Source: an uncultured Clostridia bacterium
GTDB lineage: Bacteria > Bacillota > Clostridia > Christensenellales > Borkfalkiaceae
DNA: 40,439 bases
Direction of reading: 5' to 3'
Assembly: GCA_947623655.1 (NCBI GenBank)
Contig: CANQHG010000016.1
Location: forward strand, 1-40,439
Both the position numbers and the translations under genes were made by a program. The notes under the pieces were generated by a model. That model worked only from the letters and a program-made list of their open reading frames with translations. It was not told the origin of the DNA and did not search any database. How positions within the stretch are numbered: the first letter of the stretch is position 1; each line of letters begins with the position of its first letter. Below are positions 16,489 through 25,057 of the stretch, piece by piece.

Positions 16489-16941
16489 ATGAAAGACTTT
16501 GATTTACTCTGCAAAGAATTCGAAGAAATGGACGGCGAAACGTATACCGCCCTGCTCGCGGAAAAGGCGGCGACGCTCGTTCCCGCACTCAGTCTCATCA
16601 CGCAAGACGGCCTCGGCGGGCTCGCCGTGTTCTCTGCCTTTGTCTTCGGTGCGATCGCCGCGGACGGCAGATTATCCGAAGAGGAATACACGCTCATCTC
16701 GCCCCTCCTGCACGCCTTTTTCGGCGACGCGATCGACTACGAGGCCTGCAAAAAGGAGATGCGCGGGCTTCATGCGGAGGCGAAAGAGCTCAAGAAGAGC
16801 GTCGACGATATGGCGGACATTCTGGGACTTCTCTCCGACGATCTCAAAAACGATCTCATTCTCGTCTGCCTCATGATCTGCGCGATCGACGGAAAGGTCT
16901 CTTTCAAGGAAAAACAGTGGATCAAACAGCTCATCAAGTAA
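16489..16941 (+). CDS. TerB-like (tellurite-resistance TerB fold) protein
   Basis: A 150-residue helical cytoplasmic protein. The pattern FVFGAIAADGRLSEEEYTLI near residue 60 and VCLMICAIDGKVSFKEKQWI near residue 135 are the two acidic AADG/AIDG loops typical of TerB-like helical repeats, where acidic residues may bind metal. No tellurite-resistance partners (TerC, TerD) are nearby, so the name describes the fold only and the role is unknown. It has its own strong promoter, AAAGGAG before the ATG, and a terminator right after, so it is a single-gene unit. Confidence 0.7.
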   Translation: MKDFDLLCKEFEEMDGETYTALLAEKAATLVPALSLITQDGLGGLAVFSAFVFGAIAADGRLSEEEYTLISPLLHAFFGDAIDYEACKKEMRGLHAEAKELKKSVDDMADILGLLSDDLKNDLILVCLMICAIDGKVSFKEKQWIKQLIK

Positions 16942-16958
16942 TTTTTATAAAACATACA

Positions 16959-16992
16959 GCGGCGTTCCGGGAACGGAACGCCGCAATTTTTT
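16959..16992 (+). terminator. Intrinsic terminator after the TerB-like gene
   Basis: GCGGCGTTCCG (16959-16969), loop GGAA, CGGAACGCCGC (16974-16984), then AATTTTTT. It separates this gene from the convergent minus-strand genes. Confidence 0.9.
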
Positions 16993-17039
16993 ATATTTAT
17001 TCCCCGCGCCCATGCTTGGGAGCGATGAAGAAAGGTCAT

Positions 17040-17885
17040 TCAACGTTTCATGCTTTCCCCGTCGTGAAAATACCGCAAATACGCCTTGTTACAGTACCTG
17101 CAGACTTCCCCGTCGGTGGCGGGCGGGGCGTCGAACGTGTAGGCGCCGTTTACTTTCCAACTCTCGAAAAGAGCGGGGTGGATCGCGTCTTGCGGGCAGG
17201 AAAACACGCATCCCATGCACCCCGCGCACGATTTTCCGAACTTCGGCTTCCCGTCTGTCATGCGGATATTCCCCTGCGGACAGACTGCCGCGCACTTGCC
17301 GCAGCCGACGCACGTCTCCGTCGTCTTGAAGTGCCGCCCGATGAGGGGCATCGCCGTGTGTTCGATGCGGCAAGCGAGGGAGACAAAGCGGCTGAGCGGG
17401 CCGCATTTCACCCGAAAACGTTGCATATGTGCGATTTTTTGGGCGTCGTCGGGAAGACGGAGCTCCATGCCGAGCTTCATGCGCGCCGCCATGCCGTCGG
17501 AGTGACGGAAGATGATATTGTAGGGGAGAACGTAATGAAATTCTCCCATGACGTCATATCCTTTCTTTTTTAAGATCCGTTTGGGCGTGATGCCGGACGC
17601 GTCGTTGAATTTGAGGGGCTCGCCCGACGTGCGCAAAAGATAGCACGGCAGATGCTCCGTTTTCGGGAGCGACTTTAAAAATTTGAGAACGGGAGACGGC
17701 GTGTTGAAACCGTGCACGGGGTAGCCGATGAGAAGGCAGTCGCACGGTTCGACCTCGCTCGGCGCATTCTTTCCGATCGCGCCGATGCTCGTCGTATGCC
17801 CCGACTTTTCAAGTTCGCCGAGCAGAGCCTCGCAGGCGCGTCTCGTGTTTCCCGTTCCCGAGAAATAGCGGCAGACGATCTTCAT
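17040..17885 (-). CDS. EFR1-family flavodoxin/ferredoxin fusion
   Basis: A 281-residue putative electron carrier. Residues 1 to about 160 are flavodoxin-like, with the FMN phosphate loop YFSGTGNTRRA near the N-terminus and GYPVHGFNTP. The C-terminal part carries two [4Fe-4S] motifs, CVGCGKCAAVCP and CAGCMGCVFSCP, and a further CRYCNKAYLRYF. This is the EFR1 arrangement common in anaerobic clostridia; its redox partners are unknown. The start overlaps the stop of the upstream epimerase gene by ATGA, which implies translational coupling. Confidence 0.9.
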   Translation of the reverse strand: MKIVCRYFSGTGNTRRACEALLGELEKSGHTTSIGAIGKNAPSEVEPCDCLLIGYPVHGFNTPSPVLKFLKSLPKTEHLPCYLLRTSGEPLKFNDASGITPKRILKKKGYDVMGEFHYVLPYNIIFRHSDGMAARMKLGMELRLPDDAQKIAHMQRFRVKCGPLSRFVSLACRIEHTAMPLIGRHFKTTETCVGCGKCAAVCPQGNIRMTDGKPKFGKSCAGCMGCVFSCPQDAIHPALFESWKVNGAYTFDAPPATDGEVCRYCNKAYLRYFHDGESMKR

Positions 17886-19405
17886 TTTTTATCCTCTGTG
17901 TGTCTGAGTACGGGCTTTCCGTCCTCTAAATCGTAACATATATCTTCGTTTTTGGCGTGACTGTCATACCAGACCTGCGCGATGAAAGGGGAAAATTTCG
18001 CCTGTCTGTCGAAATCCCACGGCGCGGGACATCCGCAGTGAGGACACCAATGTCCGCCCTTCAGCACCGTATAGGGCGAGAGCGTGAATTCGTGCCCGTC
18101 GTGGCATTTCCATGCGACGGGAGCATAGGGGCCTTGCGGCTCTTCGGTAAGACATTCTCCGCCGCGGAAACGCGCCGCCGCTTTGAGATCTTCCGCCGTC
18201 CATTCAAACATATCTTTGCTCTCGTCGTAGCCGTGGGAGAGAAGAACGGCGTTCTTTTCCTCGCGCATGGCGTCGTAATCGCCGAAATCGCCCTTTGTGA
18301 TGAGTTTTACGTCTTTCCAATCGGTCGGCGGCTCGTCGGGCCCGTAGTAGGCGTACGTCCGTGCGGCATCGCCCGATTTCTTCCACTGCAAGGGAGAATT
18401 CGGCGTCTTGAGCAGGCGGCGGAACAAAAAGAAGTGAATAAGTTTTTTGGGAACGAGCTTCCCGAGTTTGTAGAGCTTGTGACGATCCGCAAGCTCTTTC
18501 CAATATTCCGCCATGCCGTCGCGTTGGTAGCGGAAGAGTTCTTCGAGCGCGTCTCCGTCGTAATACCAAAGGCCGTGAAAGTTGCGCTGCGAGAACCATT
18601 CGGGTCTGAAAAACTTCTCCGTGGAACCGCCGATCATTTCAAATCCGTAGTTGAAAGTGTCGTAGCCCGTCGCCCTGCCCCGCTTTCCCGCGCCGATGTT
18701 GTAGATCTTGTTCCAGAAAGAGGGGATCTCGCCGCGAAAATCGCGCTCTATGATGCGTTTTATGAGCAGACCGCTGTCCCGCGAGCTCACCCATTCGAGG
18801 GGGGCGTTCATGCAGGTGTGGAACATGAGCCCGTCGCTGATGTTGTCGCGCATGATGTTGGGATGAAGCATGGCGGATTGGCGGAGGACCGCCCATGTTT
18901 TGATGCCCCGCTCGAGCACGTAGCGCTCCGCTTTGAGCTTGTGCATGGCGTAAGCGTCGAAAGGAGAGGGAACGAGGGGGTCTCCGACGCGGCCGAACGG
19001 GTGCTTTTCGTTGCGGTTGCCGTACAGCGCGACGGTGGAGATGTGGATAAACTTCGGCTGCGGCGCAGTCTCATACACGGCGTCTGCAAGCGCGATCGTA
19101 CCGTATAGATTGCATTCCTCGCTCGCTTTCACGTCGTTGTCCGAGCGGGGCGGGATCACCGCCGCCATATGGACCACTAGATCCGTGCCCGCCACGAGCG
19201 CCTTGCAGGCGTCTTTATCGGAAACGGAACCGCGCACAAATTCAATGCGGCCGCCGTATTCCTTTTTGAGCTTTTTTATCAGTTTTCGATTGCGTTTTCT
19301 CCACGAGAGAAAGACGCGGACGAGTTCGACATCCCTAAGTTCGAGAGTCTGCTTTAAGGCCTCTCGTCCCATATTGCCGCTCACGCCTGTCATTGCGATC
19401 TTCAT
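17882..19405 (-). CDS. NAD(P)-dependent epimerase/dehydratase with zinc-ribbon-like C-terminus
   Basis: A 507-residue extended short-chain dehydrogenase. The Rossmann motif is MTGVSGNMGREA at residues 5-16, with HMAAVIPP and the catalytic YAMHK (Tyr/Lys). The first 300 or so residues fit nucleotide-sugar epimerase-like enzymes. The remaining 200 are unusual and include WKCHDGHEFTL and GGHWCPHCGCPAPW, a likely zinc-binding C-x-x-H/CPHC treble-clef. I do not recognise this fusion. AAGGAG precedes the ATG by 8 nt. It lies between hemW and the EFR1 gene and overlaps the latter by four bases. Substrate unknown. Confidence 0.8.
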   Translation of the reverse strand: MKIAMTGVSGNMGREALKQTLELRDVELVRVFLSWRKRNRKLIKKLKKEYGGRIEFVRGSVSDKDACKALVAGTDLVVHMAAVIPPRSDNDVKASEECNLYGTIALADAVYETAPQPKFIHISTVALYGNRNEKHPFGRVGDPLVPSPFDAYAMHKLKAERYVLERGIKTWAVLRQSAMLHPNIMRDNISDGLMFHTCMNAPLEWVSSRDSGLLIKRIIERDFRGEIPSFWNKIYNIGAGKRGRATGYDTFNYGFEMIGGSTEKFFRPEWFSQRNFHGLWYYDGDALEELFRYQRDGMAEYWKELADRHKLYKLGKLVPKKLIHFFLFRRLLKTPNSPLQWKKSGDAARTYAYYGPDEPPTDWKDVKLITKGDFGDYDAMREEKNAVLLSHGYDESKDMFEWTAEDLKAAARFRGGECLTEEPQGPYAPVAWKCHDGHEFTLSPYTVLKGGHWCPHCGCPAPWDFDRQAKFSPFIAQVWYDSHAKNEDICYDLEDGKPVLRHTEDKK

Positions 19406-19502
19406 AAGTAAACTCCTTAAAGTTTTCGGAACAGTTCTTCGGATATTTCTTTGTTCTCCCCGCTCCTCCCCATGGAGAGGATACGCCCGCAGAGCGCCCG
19501 AT

Positions 19503-20621
19503 TTAATTTCCGACTTCCATAAAGTCCATCAGGATCTGATTCTGCACGTACAGATACTCTTCTTTGATGGCGGTAAAATCGCCGTTTTCCGTGAAATAAG
19601 TCGCGTTTTTTTCGTATGCGGCGGAAAAATCTTTCTTCCAGTCGCTTCCGAACGCCGCTTTATACTTTTCCGCGGAGAGCCCCTCGGCGGTGCGGAGCGC
19701 AAGCATCACAAATTCGAACTTTGCGTCATCGCCCTCCACTTTTTCGTTTTCGATGACGGGCAGAAAGCCCGACAGAATACACTTCATATACTCGTCGAGA
19801 TCAAAAGTGTTCGTAAATCTTCTTTCGTAAAAGAAACTGCTCGCCGAGACGCCGAAGCCGATGTATTCCCCCCGCCGCCAATAGTTGAGGTTGTGGCGGC
19901 TTTCGTACCCTTTCAGACAGAAATTGCTGACCTCATAGCGCGAATAGCCCTTTTCCTTGAGAAGAGAGTAGCCGTAGTCGTAGAGCGCGCGCACTTCGTC
20001 GCCGTCGGGCAGCTCGCCGTTCAGATAATCGGTATAGATGGGCGTGCCGTCCTCGGGCGTCAAGGCGTACATCGAAATGTGTTTCGCCCCGCTCGCCGCC
20101 GCGATTTCGATCGTCTTGCGGACGTCTTCCCGCGTCTGTCCCTTGAGCCCGAGCATGACGTCGACGGAGAAATTTTCGCCCTTTAAAAGTTTCGCGCAGT
20201 ACAAAAAATCCCGCACGTTGTGGATACGTCCCAGGTTTTCGAGCTGGGCGTCTATGGCCGTCTGTAGCCCCACGGAGAAGCGGTTGACGCCTGCCCGCTT
20301 ATATGTTGCGATCTTTGCTTCGGAGACCGTCCCGGGGTTCATTTCGATCGTGATCTCGGGGTCTTTGGTGAGACGAAAACACTTCTTGATCTGCTTCATC
20401 GCGCCGTAGATGTAGGCGGGATCGATGACAGAAGGGGTCCCGCCGCCAAAATATACGGTGTCGAAAACTTCCTTTTCGAGCTCTTTCCCGCGCATTTCGA
20501 TCTCTTTATAGAGACATGCCATATACGCTTCCGCAAAGTTCAAACGATTGGGGAAAGAGACGAAATCACAGTAGGTGCATTTGTGTTTGCAAAACGGAAT
20601 GTGAATATAGATTCCGGACAT
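19503..20621 (-). CDS. hemW: HemW-like radical SAM heme chaperone
   Basis: A 372-residue radical SAM protein. The cluster motif CKHKCTYC follows IYIHIPF at the N-terminus, FGGGTPS is present, and the C-terminal HemN-type domain includes NLNYWRRGEYIGFGVSAS. HemW proteins resemble coproporphyrinogen dehydrogenase but lack its activity and deliver heme. The single CxxxCxxC without the extra N-terminal region of HemN favours HemW. AAGGAGG precedes the ATG. It lies downstream of lepA, a common arrangement in Bacillota, here with an MGMT-type gene in between. Confidence 0.92.
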   Translation of the reverse strand: MSGIYIHIPFCKHKCTYCDFVSFPNRLNFAEAYMACLYKEIEMRGKELEKEVFDTVYFGGGTPSVIDPAYIYGAMKQIKKCFRLTKDPEITIEMNPGTVSEAKIATYKRAGVNRFSVGLQTAIDAQLENLGRIHNVRDFLYCAKLLKGENFSVDVMLGLKGQTREDVRKTIEIAAASGAKHISMYALTPEDGTPIYTDYLNGELPDGDEVRALYDYGYSLLKEKGYSRYEVSNFCLKGYESRHNLNYWRRGEYIGFGVSASSFFYERRFTNTFDLDEYMKCILSGFLPVIENEKVEGDDAKFEFVMLALRTAEGLSAEKYKAAFGSDWKKDFSAAYEKNATYFTENGDFTAIKEEYLYVQNQILMDFMEVGN

Positions 20622-20641
20622 GGGTGCCTCCTTTTTATTAC

Positions 20642-20690
20642 CTGCCCCCTTTTAAGGGGGCAGCTATTCCCACCGCTACTTTCAAGGGGG
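20642..20690. repeat. Family 2-related hairpin sequence
   Basis: CTGCCCCCTT TT AAGGGGGCAG (20642-20663) followed by TTTCAAGGGGGATTACCCCTG. A degenerate relative of family 2, between the MGMT-type gene and hemW. Confidence 0.55.
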
Positions 20691-20691
20691 A

Positions 20692-20994
20692 TTACCCCTG
20701 CCATAAATATTTTGAAAGGTCGACGTAGCCGTCTGCAACCTCCACACCCTCGTCGCGGAGAAGGGAGGCCTGCATGTCGATCCCGCCGAAAGCGAACGCG
20801 GGCGCGAGACGGCCCTCACGGTTGACCACCCTGTGGCAGGGGACGACGACGGGCGTGGGGTTGCGGTGCAGAGCATTCCCGACCTGCCTCGCCGCTCTCG
20901 GCCGTCCGATAGCATGCGCGATCATGCCGTAGGTGACAACTTTTCCCCGCGGCACGGTCTTTAAGTATCCATAGACGGATTCATCAAAAGTCAT
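20692..20994 (-). CDS. MGMT-type DNA-binding domain protein with active-site cysteine
   Basis: A 100-residue protein consisting only of the C-terminal domain of O6-alkylguanine-DNA alkyltransferases. It has VPRGKVVTYGMIA, the arginine finger AARQVGNAL and PCHRV with the nucleophile cysteine at residue 53. The N-terminal domain of Ogt/Ada is absent. Alkyltransferase-like proteins of this size usually replace the cysteine, so keeping PCHR suggests it may still accept alkyl groups. There is no Shine-Dalgarno close to the ATG. It starts 58 bp after the lepA stop, on the same strand. Confidence 0.88.
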   Translation of the reverse strand: MTFDESVYGYLKTVPRGKVVTYGMIAHAIGRPRAARQVGNALHRNPTPVVVPCHRVVNREGRLAPAFAFGGIDMQASLLRDEGVEVADGYVDLSKYLWQG

Positions 20995-21052
20995 AGTGCG
21001 ATGGAGTTGAAAATTAAAAATTGAGGGGAGGGAGGCAAAGAAATGTGCGAAA

Positions 21053-22864
21053 CTATTTATCTTTATTGGTCTTTAATATCTCCATAAAGACTTCGCTCGG
21101 AACTTCGACGGTGCCGATCTGCCGCATGCGCTTCTTGCCCTCTTTCTGCTTTTCGAGGAGCTTCTTTTTTCTTGTGATATCGCCGCCGTAGCACTTGGCG
21201 AGGACGTCTTTCCGCACCGCCTTCACCGTCTCGCGGGCGATGATCTTGCCCCCGATCGCCGCCTGAACGGGAATTTCAAAGAGCTGGCGGGGAATGGCGT
21301 CTTTCAGATTTTCGCACAGCGTTCTGCCCCGTGCATAGGCACGTTCCTCATGGACGATCGTTGAAAGCGCGTCGCAGATCTCGCCGTTCAGAAGAATATC
21401 GAGCCGCACGAGGGGGCTCTTCTGATACCCTGCGATCTCGTAGTCGAAACTTGCGTACCCCTTTGTGCGCGACTTGAGCTCGTCGAAAAAGTCGTAGACG
21501 ATCTCATTGAGCGGCAACAGATATTCGAGTTTTACCCGCCGCGCGTCGAGATAGGTCATATCTTTGAACGTCCCGCGCTTGTCCTGGCAGAGGTCCATGA
21601 CGGAACCCAAGTAATCGGGCGGGGAATAGACTTCCGCCTTGACGATGGGCTCTTCCATATAGTCGATCTCCGACACGGGGGGAAGATGGGAGGGGTTATC
21701 CACATAAAATTGCGTCCCGTCCGTCTTATGGACGAGATAGGAAACGGAGGGCGCCGTCGTGATGATGTCGAGGTTGAATTCCCGTTCGATGCGCTCCTGA
21801 ATGATCTCCATATGCAGAAGCCCCAAAAAGCCGCAACGGAAGCCGAAACCGAGCGCAACGGAGTTGTCTGGCTCGAAAATGAGGGACGCGTCGTTGAGTT
21901 TGAGCTTTAAAATGGCCTCCTTGAGGTCGAGGAACTTGCTCCCGTCGAGCGGATAGATCCCGCAAAATACGACGGGCTGTACTTTTTTATATCCGGGGAG
22001 CGGGGGCGTGTCGGGCTTGTCCGCACAGATCACGGTATCGCCGACCGCGACGTCTTCGATGGATTTGATGCTCGCCGCAATATAGCCGACTTCTCCAGCA
22101 AGCAGCACGCTTTTCGGCTGCAACTGCGGAGAGAACGCGCCGACTTCGGTGACGTCGTACGTCTTGTCCGAGAGGCAGGCCTTGATCTTGTCTCCCACTT
22201 TCACGCTGCCGTCTTTGATGCGCACAAAGAGGATAACGCCTTTGTAGTTGTCGTAATAGCTGTCGAAAATGAGCGCTTTCAGGGGAGCTTCGGTGTCTCC
22301 CTCGGGAGGCGGGACGAATTTTACGACGGCTTCGAGAATATCGCGGATATTCGTGCCCTCTTTTGCGGAAACGCAGGGAGCCTGGCTTGCGTCGAGCCCG
22401 ATGACGTCTTCGATCTCCGCTTTCGTCTCCTCGATCCGCGCCGATTGCAGGTCGATCTTGTTGATGACGGGAACGATCTCGAGGTTGTTTTCGAGGGCAA
22501 GATAGACGTTTGCGAGCGTTTGCGCTTCCACTCCTTGGGTCGCGTCCACAACGAGGATCGCCCCCTCGCAAGCCGCAAGGGAGCGGGAGACTTCATAGGT
22601 GAAGTCCACGTGGCCGGGGGTGTCGATGAGGTTGAATTCGTACTCCTGCCCGTCGAGGGCGGTATAATACATGCGGACGGGGGCGAGCTTGATGGTGATG
22701 CCGCGTTCCCGCTCGATGTCCATGCTGTCGAGAAGCTGTTCTTCCATGTCGCGCTTACTTACTTGTCCGGTGAGTTCCATGATTCGGTCGGCGATGGTGC
22801 TCTTGCCGTGGTCGATATGCGCGATGATGCAGAAATTCCGCAAATTTTTATTGGGACTTGACAT
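21053..22864 (-). CDS. lepA: Elongation factor 4 (LepA)
   Basis: A 603-residue translational GTPase that acts on the ribosome. G1 is [10 protein letters not shown]2 region [11 protein letters not shown]3 DTPGHVDF and G4 NKIDL; the LepA-specific C-terminal domain ends with [24 protein letters not shown]. Full family length. The ATG at 22864 has no Shine-Dalgarno, and its predicted -10 box ends 6 nt upstream, so the message is likely leaderless. Gene order lepA then hemW is a typical Bacillota arrangement. Confidence 0.98.
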   Translation of the reverse strand: MSSPNKNLRNFCIIAHIDHGKSTIADRIMELTGQVSKRDMEEQLLDSMDIERERGITIKLAPVRMYYTALDGQEYEFNLIDTPGHVDFTYEVSRSLAACEGAILVVDATQGVEAQTLANVYLALENNLEIVPVINKIDLQSARIEETKAEIEDVIGLDASQAPCVSAKEGTNIRDILEAVVKFVPPPEGDTEAPLKALIFDSYYDNYKGVILFVRIKDGSVKVGDKIKACLSDKTYDVTEVGAFSPQLQPKSVLLAGEVGYIAASIKSIEDVAVGDTVICADKPDTPPLPGYKKVQPVVFCGIYPLDGSKFLDLKEAILKLKLNDASLIFEPDNSVALGFGFRCGFLGLLHMEIIQERIEREFNLDIITTAPSVSYLVHKTDGTQFYVDNPSHLPPVSEIDYMEEPIVKAEVYSPPDYLGSVMDLCQDKRGTFKDMTYLDARRVKLEYLLPLNEIVYDFFDELKSRTKGYASFDYEIAGYQKSPLVRLDILLNGEICDALSTIVHEERAYARGRTLCENLKDAIPRQLFEIPVQAAIGGKIIARETVKAVRKDVLAKCYGGDITRKKKLLEKQKEGKKRMRQIGTVEVPSEVFMEILKTNKDK

Positions 22865-22870
22865 AGTTCA

Positions 22871-22899
22871 ATTATAGCGGATTTTTTACGATATTGCAA
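22871..22899 (-). promoter_or_regulatory. Promoter of lepA, leaderless type
   Basis: On the minus strand, TTGCAA (22899-22894), 17-bp spacer, TATAAT (22876-22871), then six bases and the ATG. Transcription should begin at or next to the start codon. Confidence 0.82.
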
Positions 22900-22934
22900 T
22901 GAAATTGAGAATAAAAATCACATTGGGGCGGAAT

Positions 22935-22986
22935 GAGGCTTCGCCCCCTTGTCTCCTCTCATAGGGGAGCCAAGGGGGGTGTCATT
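22935..22986. repeat. Family 2 fragment
   Basis: CTCCTCTCATAGGGGAGCCA followed by AGGGGGGTGTCATTC, the right-end signature of family 2. Confidence 0.55.
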
Positions 22987-22998
22987 CGAATAGGGCGG

Positions 22999-23093
22999 CT
23001 CATTCTGAGGCGTAGCCGAAGAATCCCCTCAAACCTACGGGCTCCGTGTGTTCAATGGGATCTTTCGGTCGCAACGCTCCCTCAGGATGAGCG
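22999..23093 (+). repeat. Family 1 repeat after the lipoprotein gene
   Basis: From CTCATTCTGAGGCGTAGCCG to CTCAGGATGAGCG. It lies beyond the 3' end of the minus-strand lipoprotein gene and upstream of lepA. Confidence 0.8.
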
Positions 23094-23107
23094 CCGAGCG
23101 CTCGATT

Positions 23108-24370
23108 TTACTCTTCAAACACGATTTCTTCCGCCGTCTCTCTCAGAGCGTAGAGCACGTCGGAAGAGGGGGCTGTGACGCCCGTCTCCGCTCCGAACGT
23201 ACAGGCGAGGGGATCGAGCCCCAAAAGAGTCCCCACATGCACGCACGCGCTCAGATATGCCCCGAGATAGCCCTGATGACGGTCGTCCGTGTCCCAAAGA
23301 TAGTAGTTTTTATCGCTCGGATAGCGCTCGTAAAATGCCGTAAACGCCTTTCCGACATAGGAGATCAGCGGGATCCCGCACTGCGCGGCGGCGTCTTCGT
23401 ACACGTCCTTAAGCTCCGCTTCCATCGCGGAGACAGTTGTGTTTCTCGTCTTCGCCGAGGCGGGGGAACCCCATGTCTCGTAAAGGACGGCTGTGGCGCG
23501 GGCCTGTGTGGCCGTGATTTTTTGCCGAAGCGTCGCGATCCCGTCCAAAAAATCGGCATTTTTGTCGATGGAGTCGGTGCTGTGCTCCTGCAAGACGATG
23601 TAGTCGAAGTCGTTTACGGCGTCGAGGAGAAGGGCGACCTGCTTTCCGCAGATGTCGTCAGGGTTTGCGTGGTCTTTGAGGTGCCACCCGGGGCCCGCGA
23701 TCATATACGTTTCGCATACCGCGCCTAAATTTTCGGCGATACTGTCGAAGAGCTTCGCAACGCCGCCGCTCGGTTCGGAAATGCCGTTGCGATAGGTAAA
23801 GCTGTTCCCGATAAAGAGGACTTTGTAGAAATCCCACGCGTTCGGAAGGCCGTTTTCATAGCGGAAATACCGTTTTGCAGTGGAAAGCCCATCCGTGACA
23901 TTCCCCGCGCTCTTGTCCGATTGCCAATAGACGTCCGTGGAGAGGGGAGCGGAGTCGCTGTAATAGTAGAGGTCCATCCCGTCCCCGCTCGTCGCGGCGT
24001 CGTTTTCGGCAAAGAGTTTTACGCCCGTCTCCGCCGCGCCCCCGCCGATGCGTCCGACGCTCTCGGGAAGCAAAATATAGGGCACGGAGACGCCTTGAAA
24101 GGCGTTCTCTCCGACCGATTTGACGCCCGCGCCGATCTCGACCGCTTCGATTTCCTCGCGCTCCGCAAACCACGGTGCCGTGCCGTATTTGAAGTCGCGC
24201 ATCTCGCCCTCGCCCGAGACGACGAGGGTGCGCTTTCCGCCCCTTTGAGAAAGAGTGGCCGTGAGACTGCCGTCTCCGTCTTTGGAGATGTCCCATTTCT
24301 CCCCGCCGCAAGAGGTAAGGAGGGGGACAAGAAGCGCCGCCCCGAGCGCAAAACAGAGAAATTTTTTCAT
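23108..24370 (-). CDS. SGNH-hydrolase (DUF4886-like) lipoprotein
   Basis: A 420-residue secreted lipoprotein. From the ATG at 24370 it has a signal peptide MKKFLCFALGAALLVPLLTSC with a lipobox LTSC, so Cys21 would be lipidated. Residues about 40-130 resemble a BspA-type leucine-rich repeat piece (IGAGVKSVGENAFQGV). The rest is an SGNH/GDSL-like hydrolase: FIGNSFTYRNG holds the nucleophile serine, and DTDDRHQGYLGAYL near the C-terminus holds the Asp and His. Such proteins de-esterify carbohydrates or lipids; the substrate is unknown. AGGTGAT precedes the ATG. It stands alone. Confidence 0.85.
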   Translation of the reverse strand: MKKFLCFALGAALLVPLLTSCGGEKWDISKDGDGSLTATLSQRGGKRTLVVSGEGEMRDFKYGTAPWFAEREEIEAVEIGAGVKSVGENAFQGVSVPYILLPESVGRIGGGAAETGVKLFAENDAATSGDGMDLYYYSDSAPLSTDVYWQSDKSAGNVTDGLSTAKRYFRYENGLPNAWDFYKVLFIGNSFTYRNGISEPSGGVAKLFDSIAENLGAVCETYMIAGPGWHLKDHANPDDICGKQVALLLDAVNDFDYIVLQEHSTDSIDKNADFLDGIATLRQKITATQARATAVLYETWGSPASAKTRNTTVSAMEAELKDVYEDAAAQCGIPLISYVGKAFTAFYERYPSDKNYYLWDTDDRHQGYLGAYLSACVHVGTLLGLDPLACTFGAETGVTAPSSDVLYALRETAEEIVFEE

Positions 24371-24446
24371 GCAATCACCTATTTGTTTTTTTGAATTGTA
24401 CCATAGAATGCACCCCCCTGTCAACCCCGCGCCTTGTCCTTAATGT

Positions 24447-24770
24447 AGTCCCTTACCCACTCCTTGAGGGGTTGGTGTCGAGCGTAGCAAGACGAAAGGG
24501 GTGGCATACGATTGGGAATGACACCCTCTCAGTCGCGGCGAGAATGGCCGCGACGGCTCCCCTTCGTAGGGGGTTCAAGGCTCCTCCTTAGGAGGAGCTG
24601 TCACCGCAAATGACTGAGGTGGGCCCGTCTCTCCAAACCCTCCCCCTATGGGGGGAGGGTGGCGCGGCGCAGCCGTGACGGATTGGGGGATAAGGCGAGC
24701 ATGATTCCCCACCACCGCCTACGACGGAGCCTCCCCCCCTGTGGGGGAGGCTTTCTCTCGGCTCCCGCGT
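24447..24770. repeat. Cluster of degenerate family 2 repeats
   Basis: No gene is supported between the lipoprotein and GDPD genes. This part holds several family 2 pieces: CCTTGAGGGGTTGGTGTC, GGAATGACACCCTCTCAGTC, a GGCTCCCCTT...AGGGGG hairpin, CTCCTCCTTAGGAGGAG, CCCTCCCCCTATGGGGGGAG and AGCCTCCCCCC TGT GGGGGAGGCT. It looks like repeated insertion and decay. Confidence 0.65.
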
Positions 24771-24777
24771 CGTTCTC

Positions 24778-24816
24778 AATCGCTTCACCCTGAGCGTAAT
24801 CGAAGGGTCACCACAG
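24778..24816 (+). repeat. Family 1 half-repeat
   Basis: CGCTTCACCCTGAGCGTAAT followed by CGAAGGGTCACC, a variant left arm. Confidence 0.5.
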
Positions 24817-24826
24817 TAAAACCGCG

Positions 24827-24970
24827 GCGTCATGCTGAGAAAGTGAACGGAACGCAGTCAACGGAAGCTGACTCGAAGCATCTCGCCGCACGGTATACGA
24901 TCGCCCCGCGAGATTCTTCGGGTTAAGTTGTTGTACTGCGTTTTTCTCGGTTTCTCAGAATGACGCGGGG
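24827..24970 (-). repeat. Family 1B repeat, about 145 bp
   Basis: On the minus strand it begins GCGTCATTCTGAGAAACCGA, continues CCCGAAGAATCTCGCGGGGC and CGGCGAGATGCTTCGAGTCA, and ends CTCAGCATGACGC. It is a longer subfamily also seen at 37160-37306. Confidence 0.7.
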
Positions 24971-24994
24971 CGGTGTGGGTCATCCTTAATCGCG

Positions 24995-25021
24995 TCATCC
25001 TGAGCAAAAGCGAAGCATTCC
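24995..25021 (+). repeat. Family 1 half-repeat upstream of the GDPD promoter
   Basis: GTCATCCTGAGCAAAAGCGA followed by AGCATTCC, ending where the -35 box begins. Confidence 0.5.
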
Positions 25022-25022
25022 C

Positions 25023-25051
25023 TTGCAAATTTCGCACTTATGTGCTAAAAT
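25023..25051 (+). promoter_or_regulatory. Promoter of the GDPD gene, leaderless type
   Basis: TTGCAA (25023-25028), 17-bp spacer, TAAAAT (25046-25051), then six bases and the ATG. No Shine-Dalgarno is present. Confidence 0.78.
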
Positions 25052-25057
25052 AGCGAT

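Noticed and set aside
17957-19108. 383-codon plus-strand frame opposite the epimerase gene
   Set aside because: The minus-strand protein has clear SDR motifs; the plus-strand translation shows no domain.
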